Source of the DNA: Megachile rotundata
Taxonomy: Eukaryota; Arthropoda; Insecta; Hymenoptera; Megachilidae
DNA length: 64,000 nt
Reading direction: 5' to 3'
NCBI RefSeq assembly: GCF_050947335.1
Contig: NW_027473316.1
Location: 496,001 to 560,000 of the forward strand
Shown here: in pieces, positions 1 to 12,740 of the stretch
Layout of the letters: each line of letters begins with the position of its first letter
Position numbering within the stretch: position 1 is the first letter of the stretch
Notes under the pieces: model-generated
Database searches by the model: none
What the model was told of the DNA's origin: nothing
The model's input: only the letters and a program-made list of their open reading frames with translations
Position numbers and translations under genes: made by a program

Positions 1-546
1 TATGATTGCGATTGTGTGATTGTGATTGCATGATTGTGATTGTATGATAGTGATTGTATGATAGTGATTGTATGATTGTGATTGTATGATTGTGATTGTA
101 TGATTGTGATTGTATGATTGTGATTGTATGATTGTGATTGTATGATTGTGATCGTATGATTGTGATCGTATGATTGTGATTGTATGATTGTGCTTGTATG
201 ATTGTGATTGTATGATTGTGATTGTATGATTGTGATTGTATGATTGTGATTGTAGGATTGTGATTGTATGATTGTGATTGAATGATTGTGATTGTATTAT
301 TGTAATTGTATGATTGTGATTGTATGATTGCGATTGTATGATTGTGATTGTATGATTGTGATTGTATGATTGTGATCGTATGATTGTGATTCTTTGATTG
401 CGATTGTATGATTGCGATTGTATGATTGTGATTGTATGATTGTGATTGTATGATTGTGGTTGTATGATTGTGATTCTTTCATTGCGATTGTATGATTGTG
501 ATTGCATGATTGTGATTGTATGATTGTGATTGTATGATTGTGATTG

Positions 547-602
547 TATGATTGTGATCGTATGATTGTGGTTGTATAATTAAGGTTGTATGATTGTTTC
601 TG
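547..602. repeat. First copy of the alpha four-unit signature
   Basis: Four consecutive variant units make the signature: a T13C unit, an A11G unit, the alpha unit (G4A, G8A, T9A, A11G; contains TAATTAAGG) and a unit with G10T, A11T and T12C ending TTTCTG. Intact AATTAAGG octamers start at 578, 1922, 3406, 7060, 10504, 12772, 14816, 14928, 15600, 17756, 19814, 22446, 23594, 25400, 26660, 29250, 31364, 31980, 33982, 35886, 36474, 38392, 39750, 39890, 40478, 42060, 43922, 45868, 46106, 47464, 49004, 49242, 50544, 52714, 54618, 55052, 56956, 57194, 58482, 61352 and 62920. A mutated copy starts at 54856. All starts equal 4 modulo 14. It is the most diverged unit of the array, and its neighbours travel with it. 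Confidence 0.95.
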
Positions 603-1362
603 TATGATTGTGATTGTATGATTGTGATTGTATGATTGTGATTGTATGATTGTGATTGTATGATTGTGATTGTATGATTGTGATTGTATGATTGTGATTG
701 TATGATTGTGATTGTATGATTGTGATTGTATGATTGTGATTGTATGATTGCGATTGTATGATTGTGATTGTATGATTGTGATTGTATGATAGTGATTGTA
801 TGATAGTGATTGTATGATTGTGATTGTATGATTGTGATTGTATGATTGCGATTGTATGATTATGATTGTATGATTGTGATTGTATGATTGTGATTGTATG
901 ATTGTGATTGTATGATTGTGATTGCATGATTGTGATTGTATGATTGTGATTGTATGATTGTGATTGTATGATTGTGATTGTGTGATAGTGATTGTATGAT
1001 TGTTTCTGTATGATTGTGATTGTATGATTGCGATTGTATGATCATGATTGTTTGATTGTGATTGTACGATTGTGATTGTGTGATTGTGATTGTGAGATTG
1101 TGATTGTATGATCGTGATTGTGAGATTGTGATTGTGAGATTGGGATTGTATGATTGTGATTGAATGATTGTGATTGTATGATAGTAATTGTATGATAGTG
1201 ATTGTATGATAGTGATTGTATGATTGTGATTGTATGATTGTGATTGTATGATTGCGATTGTATGATTATGATTGTATGATTGTGATTGTATGATTGTGAT
1301 TGTATGATTGTGATTGTATGATTGTGATTGCATGATTGTGATTGTATGATTGTGATTGTATG

Positions 1363-1774
1363 ATTGTGATTGTATGATTGTGATTGTGTGATAGTGATTG
1401 TATGATTGTTTCTGTATGATTGTGATTGTATGATTGCGATTGTATGATTATGATTGTTTGATTGTGATTGTACGATTGTGATTGTGTGATTGTGATTGTG
1501 AGATTGTGATTGTATGATCGTGATTGTGAGATTGTGATTGTGAGATTGGGATTGTATGATTGTGATTGAATGATTGTGATTGTATGATAGTAATTGTATG
1601 ATTGTGATTGTATGATTGCGATTGTATGATTGTGATTGTATGATTGTGATTGTATGATTGTGATCGTATGATTGTGATTCTTTGATTGCGATTGTATGAT
1701 TGCGATTGTATGATTGTGATTGTATGATTGTGATTGTATGATTGTGGTTGTATGATTGTGATTCTTTCATTGCG
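1363..1774. repeat. Cassette A, representative copy
   Basis: This is a run of about 29 units whose order of variants recurs through the window. It begins with an A2G+T7A unit (TGTGATAGTG), then the TTTCTG unit at 1409, a GCG unit, an ATTATG unit and a TTTG unit. A TACG unit, a TGTG unit, TGAGAT units flanking an ATCG-type unit, a GGG unit, a GAATG unit and a TAGTAATTG unit follow. It ends with GCG, T13C, CTTTGATTGCG, GCG, A11G and CTTTCATTGCG near 1768. Further copies end at CTTTCATTGCG near 2704, 4203, 5253, 6360, 7857, 8921 and 10013, and with altered details (GTG for GGG, GAGGTTG for GAGATTG) at many later sites. The CATTGCG and GCATG units put ATG on the minus strand, which is why many chance open frames begin there. 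Confidence 0.85.
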
Positions 1775-2310
1775 ATTGTATGATTGTGATTGTATGATTG
1801 TGATTGTATGATTGTGATTGTATGATTGTGATTGTATGATTGTGATTGTATGATTGTGATTGTATGATTGTGATTGTATGATTGTGATTGTATGATTGTG
1901 ATCGTATGATTGTGGTTGTATAATTAAGGTTGTATGATTGTTTCTGTATGATTGTGATTGTATGATTGTGATTGTATGATTGTGATTGTATGATTGTGAT
2001 TGTATGATTGTGATTGTATGATTGTGATTGTATGATTGTGATTGTATGATTGTGATTGTATGATTGCGATTGTATGATTGTGATTGTATGATTGTGATTG
2101 TATGATAGTGATTGTATGATAGTGATTGTATGATTGTGATTGTATGATTGTGATTGTATGATTGCGATTGTATGATTATGATTGTATGATTGTGATTGTA
2201 TGATTGTGATTGTATGATTGTGATTGTATGATTGTGATTGCATGATTGTGATTGTATGATTGTGATTGTATGATTGTGATTGTATGATTGTGATTGTGTG
2301 ATAGTGATTG

Positions 2311-5300
2311 TATGATTGTTTCTGTATGATTGTGATTGTATGATTGCGATTGTATGATTATGATTGTTTGATTGTGATTGTACGATTGTGATTGTGTGAT
2401 TGTGATTGTGAGATTCTGATTGTATGATCGTGATTGTGAGATTGGGATTGTATGATTGTGATTGAATGATTGTGATTGTATGATAGTAATTGTATGATTG
2501 TGATTGTATGATTGCGATTGTATGATTGTGATTGTATGATTGTGATTGTATGATTGTGATTGTATGATTGTGATTGTATGATTGCGATTGTATGATTGTG
2601 ATTGTATGATTGCGATTGTATGATTGTGATTGTATGATTGTGATTGTATGATTGTGATTGTATGATTGTGGTTGTATGATTGTGACTGTATGATTGTGAT
2701 TCTTTCATTGCGATTGTATGATTGTGATTGTATGATTGTGATTGTATGATTGTGATTGTATGATTGTGATTGTATGATTGTGATTGTATGATTGCGATTG
2801 TATGATTGTGATTGTATGATTGTGATTGTATGATAGTGATTGTATGATAGTGACTGTATGATTGTGATTGTATGATTGTGATTGTATGATTGCGATTGTA
2901 TGATTATGATTGAATGATTGTGATTGTATGACTGTGATTGTGTGATTGTGATTGTGAGATTGTGATTGTATGATTTTGATTGTATGATGGTGATTGTATG
3001 ATCGTGATTGTGAGATTGTGATTGTATGATTGTGATTGTATGATTGTGATTGTATGATTGTGATTGTATGATTGTGATTGTATGATTGTGATTGTATGAT
3101 TGTGATTGTATGATTGTGATTGTATGATTGCGATTGTATGATTGTGATTGTATGATTGTGATTGTATGATAGTGATTGTATGATAGTGATTGTATGATTG
3201 TGATTGTATGATTGTGATTGTATGATTGCGATTGTATGATTATGATTGTATGATTGTGATTATATGATTGTGATTGTATGATTGTGATTGTATGATTGTG
3301 ATTGTATGATTGTGATTGCATGATTGTGATTGTATGATTGTGATTGTATGATTGTGATTGTATGATTGTGATTGTATGATTGTGATCGTATGATTGTGGT
3401 TGTATAATTAAGGTTGTATGATTGTTTCTGTATGATTGTGATTGTATGATTGTGATTGTATGATTGTGATTGTATGATTGTGATTGTATGATTGTGATTG
3501 TATGATTGTGATTGTATGATTGTGATTGTATGATTGTGATTGTATGATTGCGATTGTATGATTGTGATTGTATGATTGTGATTGTATGATAGTGATTGTA
3601 TGATAGTGATTGTATGATTGTGATTGTATGATTGTGATTGTATGATTGCGATTGTATGATTATGATTGTATGATTGTGATTGTATGATTGTGATTGTATG
3701 ATTGTGATTGTATGATTGTGATTGCATGATTGTGATTGTATGATTGTGATTGTATGATTGTGATTGTATGATTGTGATTGTGTGATAGTGATTGTATGAT
3801 TGTTTCTGTATGATTGTGATTGTATGATTGCGATTGTATGATTATGATTGTTTGATTGTGATTGTACGATTGTGATTGTGTGATTGTGATTGTGAGATTC
3901 TGATTGTATGATCGTGATTGTGAGATTGTGATTGTGAGATTGGGATTGTATGATTGTGATTGAATGATTGTGATTGTATGATAGTAATTGTATGATTGTG
4001 ATTGTATGATTGCGATTGTATGATTGTGATTGTATGATTGTGATTGTATGATTGTGATTGTATGATTGTGATTGTATGATTGCGATTGTATGATTGTGAT
4101 TGTATGATTGCGATTGTATGATTGTGATTGTATGATTGTGATTGTATGATTGTGATTGTATGATTGTGGTTGTATGATTGTGACTGTATGATTGTGATTC
4201 TTTCATTGCGATTGTATGATTGTGATTGTATGATTGTGATTGTATGATTGTGATTGTATGATTGTGATTGTATGATTGTGATTGTATGATTGCGATTGTA
4301 TGATTGTGATTGTATGATTGTGATTGTATGATAGTGATTGTATGATAGTGATTGTATGATTGTGATTGTATGATTGTGATTGTATGATTGCGATTGTATG
4401 ATTATGATTGAATGATTGTGATTGTATGACTGTGATTGTGTGATTGTGATTGTGAGATTGTGATTGTATGATTTTGATTGTATGATGGTGATTGTATGAT
4501 CGTGATTGTGAGATTGTGATTGTATGATTGTGATTGTATGATTGTGATTGTATGATTGTGATTGTATGATTGTGATTGTATGATTGTGATTGTATGATTG
4601 TGATTGTATGATTGCGATTGTATGATTGTGATTGTATGATTGTGATTGTATGATAGTGATTGTATGATAGTGATTGTATGATTGTGATTGTATGATTGTG
4701 ATTGTATGATTGCGATTGTATGATTATGATTGTATGATTGTGATTATATGATTGTGATTGTATGACTGTGATTGTATGATTGTGATTGTATGATTGTGAT
4801 TGCATGATTGTGATTGTATGATTGTGATTGTATGATTGTGATTGTATGATTGTGATTGTGTGATAGTGATTGTATGATTGTTTCTGTATGATTGTGATTG
4901 TATGATTGCGTTTGTATGATTATGATTGTTTGATTGTGATTGTACGATTGTGATTGTGTGATTGTGATTGTGAGATTGTGATTGTATGATCGTGATTGTG
5001 AGATCGTGATTGTGAGATTGGGATTGTATGATTGTGATTGAATGATTGTGATTGTATGATAGTAATTGTATGATTGTGATTGTATGATTGCGATTGTATG
5101 ATTGTGATTGTATGATTGTGATTGTATGATTGTGATCGTATGATTGTGATTCTTTGATTGCGATTGTATGATTGCGATTGTATGATTGTGACTGTATGAT
5201 TGTGATTGTATGATTGTGGTTGTATGATTGTGACTGTATGATTGTGATTCTTTCATTGCGATTGTATGATTGTGATTGTATGATTGTGATTGTATGATTG

Positions 5301-5950
5301 TGATTGTATGATTGTGATTGTATGATTGTGATTGTATGATTGTGATTGTATGATTGCGATTGTATGATTGTGATTGTATGATTGTGATTGTATGATAGTG
5401 ATTGTATGATAGTGATTGTATGATTGTGATTGTATGATTGTGATTGTATGATTGCGATTGTATGATTATGATTGAATGATTGTGATTGTATGACTGTGAT
5501 TGTGTGATTGTGATTGTGAGATTGTGATTGTATGATTTTGATTGTATGATGGTGATTGTATGATCGTGATTGTGAGATTGTGATTGTATGATTGTGATTG
5601 TATGATTGTGATTGTATGATTGTGATTGTATGATTGTGATTGCATGATTGTGATTGTATGATTGTGATTGTATGATTGTGATTGTATGATTGTGATTGTG
5701 TGATAGTGATTGTATGATTGTTTCTGTATGATTGTGATTGTATGATTGCGTTTGTATGATTATGATTGTTTGATTGTGATTGTACGATTGTGATTGTGTG
5801 ATTGTGATTGTGAGATTGTGATTGTATGATCGTGATTGTGAGATCGTGATTGTGAGATTGGGATTGTATGATTGTGATTGAATGATTGTGATTGTATGAT
5901 AGTAATTGTATGATTGTGATTGTATGATTGCGATTGTATGATTGTGATTG
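2311..5950. repeat. 3.64-kb higher-order repeat, copy 1
   Basis: This segment matches the segment starting at 5951 in the order of variant units. Matched landmarks are the TTTCTG unit near 2320, block B at 2969, alpha at 3406, CTTTCATTGCG at 4203, block B at 4467, an unusual ATTATATG unit near 4743, a GCGTTTG unit near 4908 and block B at 5531. The offset to copy 2 is 3640 bp at the left edge, 3654 bp in the middle and 3668 bp from about 4.6 kb on. The two copies therefore differ by whole-unit insertions and deletions plus a few substitutions. Near 5640 this copy jumps directly to a GCATG unit, where copy 2 carries an additional block. Confidence 0.88.
2955..3020. repeat. Block B, representative copy
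   Basis: Block B is a short ordered run: A2G unit, TGAGAT unit, a G8T unit (TATGATTTTGATTG), a T7G unit (GATGG), a T7C unit (GATCG) and another TGAGAT unit. G8T units start at 2969, 4467, 5531, 6623, 8121, 9199, 10277, 16367, 16787, 18649, 30129, 33013, 34259, 34721, 35001, 37479, 38669, 41245, 42337, 43093, 44199, 47797, 48385, 50247, 53495, 54027, 55833, 56365, 58171, 60201, 60761, 62077 and 63841. All equal 1 modulo 14. Copies at 33013, 37479, 38669, 41245 and 43093 lack GATGG; those at 50247 and 58171 have TAAG before G8T and lack GATGG. Confidence 0.93.
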
Positions 5951-8900
5951 TATGATTGTTTCTGTATGATTGTGATTGTATGATTGCGATTGTATGATTA
6001 TGATTGTTTGATTGTGATTGTACGATTGTGATTGTGTGATTGTGATTGTGAGATTCTGATTGTATGATCGTGATTGTGAGATTGTGATTGTGAGATTGGG
6101 ATTGTATGATTGTGATTGAATGATTGTGATTGTATGATAGTAATTGTATGATTGTGATTGTATGATTGCGATTGTATGATTGTGATTGTATGATTGTGAT
6201 TGTATGATTGTGATTGTATGATTGTGATTGTATGATTGCGATTGTATGATTGTGATTGTATGATTGCGATTGTATGATTGTGATTGTATGATTGTGATTG
6301 TATGATTGTGATTGTATGATTGTGGTTGTATGATTGTGACTGTATGATTGTGATTCTTTCATTGCGATTGTATGATTGTGATTGTATGATTGTGATTGTA
6401 TGATTGTGATTGTATGATTGTGATTGTATGATTGTGATTGTATGATTGCGATTGTATGATTGTGATTGTATGATTGTGATTGTATGATAGTGATTGTATG
6501 ATAGTGATTGTATGATTGTGATTGTATGATTGTGATTGTATGATTGCGATTGTATGATTATGATTGAATGATTGTGATTGTATGACTGTGATTGTGTGAT
6601 TGTGATTGTGAGATTGTGATTGTATGATTTTGATTGTATGATGGTGATTGTATGATCGTGATTGTGAGATTGTGATTGTATGATTGTGATTGTATGATTG
6701 TGATTGTATGATTGTGATTGTATGATTGTGATTGTATGATTGTGATTGTATGATTGTGATTGTATGATTGTGATTGTATGATTGCGATTGTATGATTGTG
6801 ATTGTATGATTGTGATTGTATGATAGTGATTGTATGATAGTGATTGTATGATTGTGATTGTATGATTGTGATTGTATGATTGCGATTGTATGATTATGAT
6901 TGTATGATTGTGATTATATGATTGTGATTGTATGATTGTGATTGTATGATTGTGATTGTATGATTGTGATTGCATGATTGTGATTGTATGATTGTGATTG
7001 TATGATTGTGATTGTATGATTGTGATTGTATGATTGTGATCGTATGATTGTGGTTGTATAATTAAGGTTGTATGATTGTTTCTGTATGATTGTGATTGTA
7101 TGATTGTGATTGTATGATTGTGATTGTATGATTGTGATTGTATGATTGTGATTGTATGATTGTGATTGTATGATTGTGATTGTATGATTGTGATTGTATG
7201 ATTGCGATTGTATGATTGTGATTGTATGATTGTGATTGTATGATAGTGATTGTATGATAGTGATTGTATGATTGTGATTGTATGATTGTGATTGTATGAT
7301 TGCGATTGTATGATTATGATTGTATGATTGTGATTGTATGATTGTGATTGTATGATTGTGATTGTATGATTGTGATTGCATGATTGTGATTGTATGATTG
7401 TGATTGTATGATTGTGATTGTATGATTGTGATTGTGTGATAGTGATTGTATGATTGTTTCTGTATGATTGTGATTGTATGATTGCGATTGTATGATTATG
7501 ATTGTTTGATTGTGATTGTACGATTGTGATTGTGTGATTGTGATTGTGAGATTCTGATTGTATGATCGTGATTGTGAGATTGTGATTGTGAGATTGGGAT
7601 TGTATGATTGTGATTGAATGATTGTGATTGTATGATAGTAATTGTATGATTGTGATTGTATGATTGCGATTGTATGATTGTGATTGTATGATTGTGATTG
7701 TATGATTGTGATTGTATGATTGTGATTGTATGATTGCGATTGTATGATTGTGATTGTATGATTGCGATTGTATGATTGTGATTGTATGATTGTGATTGTA
7801 TGATTGTGATTGTATGATTGTGGTTGTATGATTGTGACTGTATGATTGTGATTCTTTCATTGCGATTGTATGATTGTGATTGTATGATTGTGATTGTATG
7901 ATTGTGATTGTATGATTGTGATTGTATGATTGTGATTGTATGATTGCGATTGTATGATTGTGATTGTATGATTGTGATTGTATGATAGTGATTGTATGAT
8001 AGTGATTGTATGATTGTGATTGTATGATTGTGATTGTATGATTGCGATTGTATGATTATGATTGAATGATTGTGATTGTATGACTGTGATTGTGTGATTG
8101 TGATTGTGAGATTGTGATTGTATGATTTTGATTGTATGATGGTGATTGTATGATCGTGATTGTGAGATTGTGATTGTATGATTGTGATTGTATGATTGTG
8201 ATTGTATGATTGTGATTGTATGATTGTGATTGTATGATTGTGATTGTATGATTGTGATTGTATGATTGTGATTGTATGATTGCGATTGTATGATTGTGAT
8301 TGTATGATTGTGATTGTATGATAGTGATTGTATGATAGTGATTGTATGATTGTGATTGTATGATTGTGATTGTATGATTGCGATTGTATGATTATGATTG
8401 TATGATTGTGATTATATGATTGTGATTGTATGATTGTGATTGTATGATTGTGATTGTATGATTGTGATTGCATGATTGTGATTGTATGATTGTGATTGTA
8501 TGATTGTGATTGTATGATTGTGATTGTGTGATAGTGATTGTATGATTGTTTCTGTATGATTGTGATTGTATGATTGCGTTTGTATGATTATGATTGTTTG
8601 ATTGTGATTGTACGATTGTGATTGTGTGATTGTGATTGTGAGATTGTGATTGTATGATCGTGATTGTGAGATCGTGATTGTGAGATTGGGATTGTATGAT
8701 TGTGATTGAATGATTGTGATTGTATGATAGTAATTGTATGATTGTGATTGTATGATTGCGATTGTATGATTGTGATTGTATGATTGTGATTGTATGATTG
8801 TGATCGTATGATTGTGATTCTTTGATTGCGATTGTATGATTGCGATTGTATGATTGTGACTGTATGATTGTGATTGTATGATTGTGGTTGTATGATTGTG

Positions 8901-9245
8901 ACTGTATGATTGTGATTCTTTCATTGCGATTGTATGATTGTGATTGTATGATTGTGATTGTATGATTGTGATTGTATGATTGTGATTGTATGATTGTGAT
9001 TGTATGATTGTGATTGTATGATTGCGATTGTATGATTGTGATTGTATGATTGTGATTGTATGATAGTGATTGTATGATAGTGATTGTATGATAGTGATTG
9101 TATGATTGTGATTGTATGATTGCGATTGTATGATTATGATTGAATGATTGTGATTGTATGACTGTGATTGTGTGATTGTGATTGTGAGATTGTGATTGTA
9201 TGATTTTGATTGTATGATGGTGATTGTATGATCGTGATTGTGAGA
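5951..9245. repeat. 3.64-kb higher-order repeat, copy 2
   Basis: This tandem partner of 2311-5950 abuts it directly. Its landmarks are TTTCTG near 5959, block B at 6623, alpha at 7060, CTTTCATTGCG near 7857, block B at 8121, ATTATATG near 8411, GCGTTTG near 8576 and block B at 9199. It gained one TGAGAT unit near the left edge and one near-consensus unit around 8.2 kb relative to copy 1. It also has a third TAGTG unit near 9089 where copy 1 has consensus. No gene is present. Confidence 0.88.
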
Positions 9246-10330
9246 TTGTGATTGTATGATTGTGATTGTATGATTGTGATTGTATGATTGTGATTGTATG
9301 ATTGTGATTGTATGATTGTGATTGTATGATTGTGATTGTATGATTGTGATTGTATGATTGTGATTGTATGATTGCGATTGTATGATTGTGATTGTATGAT
9401 TGTGATTGTATGATAGTGATTGTATGATAGTGATTGTATGATTGTGATTGTATGATTGTGATTGTATGATTGCGATTGTATGATTATGATTGTATGATTG
9501 TGATTATATGATTGTGATTGTATGATTGTGATTGTATGATTGTGATTGTATGATTGTGATTGCATGATTGTGATTGTATGATTGTGATTGTATGATTGTG
9601 ATTGTATGATTGTGATTGTGTGATAGTGATTGTATGATTGTTTCTGTATGATTGTGATTGTATGATTGCGTTTGTATGATTATGATTGTTTGATTGTGAT
9701 TGTACGATTGTGATTGTGTGATTGTGATTGTGAGATTGTGATTGTATGATCGTGATTGTGAGATCGTGATTGTGAGATTGGGATTGTATGATTGTGATTG
9801 AATGATTGTGATTGTATGATAGTAATTGTATGATTGTGATTGTATGATTGCGATTGTATGATTGTGATTGTATGATTGTGATTGTATGATTGTGATCGTA
9901 TGATTGTGATTCTTTGATTGCGATTGTATGATTGCGATTGTATGATTGTGACTGTATGATTGTGATTGTATGATTGTGGTTGTATGATTGTGACTGTATG
10001 ATTGTGATTCTTTCATTGCGATTGTATGATTGTGATTGTATGATTGTGATTGTATGATTGTGATTGTATGATTGTGATTGTATGATTGTGATTGTATGAT
10101 TGCGATTGTATGATTGTGATTGTATGATTGTGATTGTATGATAGTGATTGTATGATAGTGATTGTATGATTGTGATTGTATGATTGTGATTGTATGATTG
10201 CGATTGTATGATTATGATTGAATGATTGTGATTGTATGACTGTGATTGTGTGATTGTGATTGTGAGATTGTGATTGTATGATTTTGATTGTATGATGGTG
10301 ATTGTATGATCGTGATTGTGAGATTGTGAT
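9246..10330. repeat. Extra 1.09-kb higher-order repeat copy
   Basis: This block repeats about 8160-9245 at an offset of 1092 bp (78 units). GCATG at 8470 matches 9562, GCGTTTG at 8576 matches 9668, and the CATTGCG unit at 8926 matches 10018. One near-consensus unit fewer follows, and block B sits at 10277. From about 8412 to 8924 and 9504 to 10016 the two copies read identically in the minus-strand translation I compared. It ends near 10324, where copy 1 goes on to a GCG unit and this copy goes to a GCATG unit at 10374. The unit is one cassette A plus one block B. Confidence 0.87.
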
Positions 10331-12740
10331 TGTATGATTGTGATTGTATGATTGTGATTGTATGATTGTGATTGCATGATTGTGATTGTATGATTGTGAT
10401 TGTATGATTGTGATTGTATGATTGTGATTGTATGATTGTGATTGTAGGATTGTGATTGTATGATTGTGATTGTATGATTGTGATCGTATGATTGTGGTTG
10501 TATAATTAAGGTTGTATGATTGTTTCTGTATGATTGTGATTGTATGATTGCGATTGTATGATTGTGATTGCATGATTGTGATTGTATGATTGTGATCGCA
10601 TGATTGCGATTCTTTGATTGCGATTGTATGATTGTGATTGTATGATTGTGATTGTATGATCGTGATTGTGAGATTGTGATTGTGAGATTGTGATTGTGAG
10701 ATTGTGATTGTATGATTGTGATTGAATGATTGTGATTGTATGATAGTAATTGTATGATTGTGATTGTATGATTGCGATTGTATGATTGTGATTGTATGAT
10801 TGCGATTGTATGATTGTGATCGTATGATTGTGATTCTTTGATTGCGATTGTATGATTGCGATTGTATGATTGTGATTGTATGATTGTGATTGTGTGATTG
10901 TGATTGTATGATTGTGATTGCATGATTGTGATTGTATGATTGTGATTGTATGATTGTTTCTGTATGATTGTGATTGTATGATTGCGATTGTATGATTGTG
11001 ATTGTATGATTGTGATTGTATGATTGTGATTGTATGATTGTGATCGCATGATTGTGATTCTTTGATTGCGATTGTATGATTGTGATTCTATGATTGTGAT
11101 TGTATGATCGTGATTGTGAGATTGTGATTGTGAGATTGTGATTGTATGATTGTGATTGAATGATTGTGATTGTATGATAGTAATTGTATGATTGTGATTG
11201 TATGATTGCGATTGTATGATTGTGATTGTATGATTGCGATTGTATGATTGTGATCGTATGATTGTGATTCTTTGATTGCGATTGTATGATTGTGATTGTA
11301 TGATTGTGATTGTATGATTGTGATCGTATGATTGTGATTCTTTGATTGCGATTGTGAGATTGTGATTGTATGATTGTGATTGTATGATTGTGATTGTATG
11401 ATTGTGATTGTATGATTATGGTTGTATGATTGTGATTGTATGATTGTGATTCTTTCATTGCGATTGTATGATTGTGATTGTATGATTGTGATTGTATGAT
11501 TGTGGTTGTATGATTGTGATTGTATGATTGTGATTGTATGATTGTGATTGTATGATTGTGATTGTATGATTGTGATTGTATGATTGTGATTGTATGACTG
11601 TCATTGTATGATTGTGATTGTATGATTATGATTGTATGGTTGTGATTGTATGATCGTGATTGTATGATCGTGATTGTGAGATTGAGATTGTATGATTGTG
11701 ATTGTATGATTGTGATTGTATGATTGTGATTGTATGACTGTGATTGTAAGATTGTGATTGTGCGATTGCGATTGTATGATTGTGACTGTATAATTGTGAT
11801 TGTATGATTGTGATTGTATGATTGTGATCGTATGATTGTGATCGTATAATTGTGATCGTATGATTGTGATCGTATGATTGTGATTGTATGATTGTGATTG
11901 TATGATTGTGATTGAATGATTGTGATTGTATGATTGTGATTGTATGATTGCGATTGTATGATTGTGATTGTATGATTGTGATTGTATGACTGTGACCGTA
12001 TGGTTGTGATTCTTTGATTGCGATTGTATGATTGTGATTGTATGATTGTGATTGTGTGATTGTGATTGTATGATTGTGATTGTATGATTGTGATTGTATG
12101 ATTGTGATTGCATGATTGTAATCGTATGATTGTGATTGTATGATTGTGATTGTATGATTGTGATTGTATGATAGTTATTGTATGATTGTTTCTGTATGAT
12201 TGTGATTGTATGATTATGATTGTATGATTGTGATTGTATGATTGTGATTGTGTGATTGCGATTGTGAGATTGTGATTGTATGATCGTGATTGTATGATCG
12301 TGATTGTGAGATTGTGGTTGTATGATTGTGATTGTATGATTGTGATTGTATGATTGTGATTGTATGATTATGATTGTTTGATTGTGATTGTATGATTGTG
12401 ATTGTGTGATTGTGATTGTGAGGTTGTGATTGTATGATCGTGATTGTGAGATTGTGATTGTGAGATTGTGATTGTATGATTGTGATTGAATGATTGTGAT
12501 TGTATGATAGTAATTGTATGATTGTGATTGTATGATTGCGATTGTATGATTGTGATTGTATGATTGTGATTGTATGATTGTGATCGTATGATTGTGATTC
12601 TTTGATTGCGATTGTATGATTGCGATTGTATGATTGTGATTGTATGAGTGTGATTGTATGATTGTGGTTGTATGATTGTGATTCTTTCATTGCGATTGTA
12701 TGATTGTGATTGTATGATTGTGATTGTATGATTGTGATTG
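10331..12740. repeat. Irregular, variant-rich part of the array
   Basis: Only 14-bp units are present, but the order is less regular than to the left. There is one alpha (10504), a TTTCTG unit without alpha near 10959, and two similar 448-bp-spaced motifs where an ATCG unit is followed by GCATG and CTTTGATTGCG (10595 and 11043). From 11.6 to 12.1 kb come unusual units: four consecutive T13C units at about 11817-11872, a TGCG+GCG unit near 11760, and a double T12C+T13C unit (GACCG) near 11993. No block B occurs. The GTCATTG unit at 11601 is the first of five in the window. I see no gene or non-satellite insertion. Confidence 0.85.

Larger units (their letters stand above)
1..2310. repeat. First higher-order block of the 1-10 kb family
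   Basis: This stretch holds only 14-bp units. It opens with T7A units and two T13C units, then a partial cassette (GAATG near 280, CTTTGATTGCG near 391, CTTTCATTGCG near 478). Alpha markers lie at 575-588 and 1919-1932, 1344 bp (96 units) apart. After each alpha come about ten near-consensus units, a GCG unit, two TAGTG units, a GCG unit, an ATTATG unit and a GCATG unit. Two TTTCTG units without alpha begin similar cassettes and lie 406 bp (29 units) apart, at 1003 and 1409; the first cassette is cut short and passes into TAGTG units near 1190. I see no gene. Confidence 0.9.

Noticed and set aside
575..588. Alpha unit as a TATA-box promoter
   Set aside because: TATAATTA resembles a TATA element, but it recurs 41 times in satellite without a gene or initiator nearby. 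The resemblance is expected from four substitutions in an AT-rich unit.
2176..4206. Minus-strand frames of 676, 620, 801 and 761 codons (2176-4206, 5998-7860, 20782-23187, 29613-31898)
   Set aside because: Same cause. Their sequence similarity to one another reflects duplicated satellite segments, and overlapping open frames in other phases cover the same DNA.
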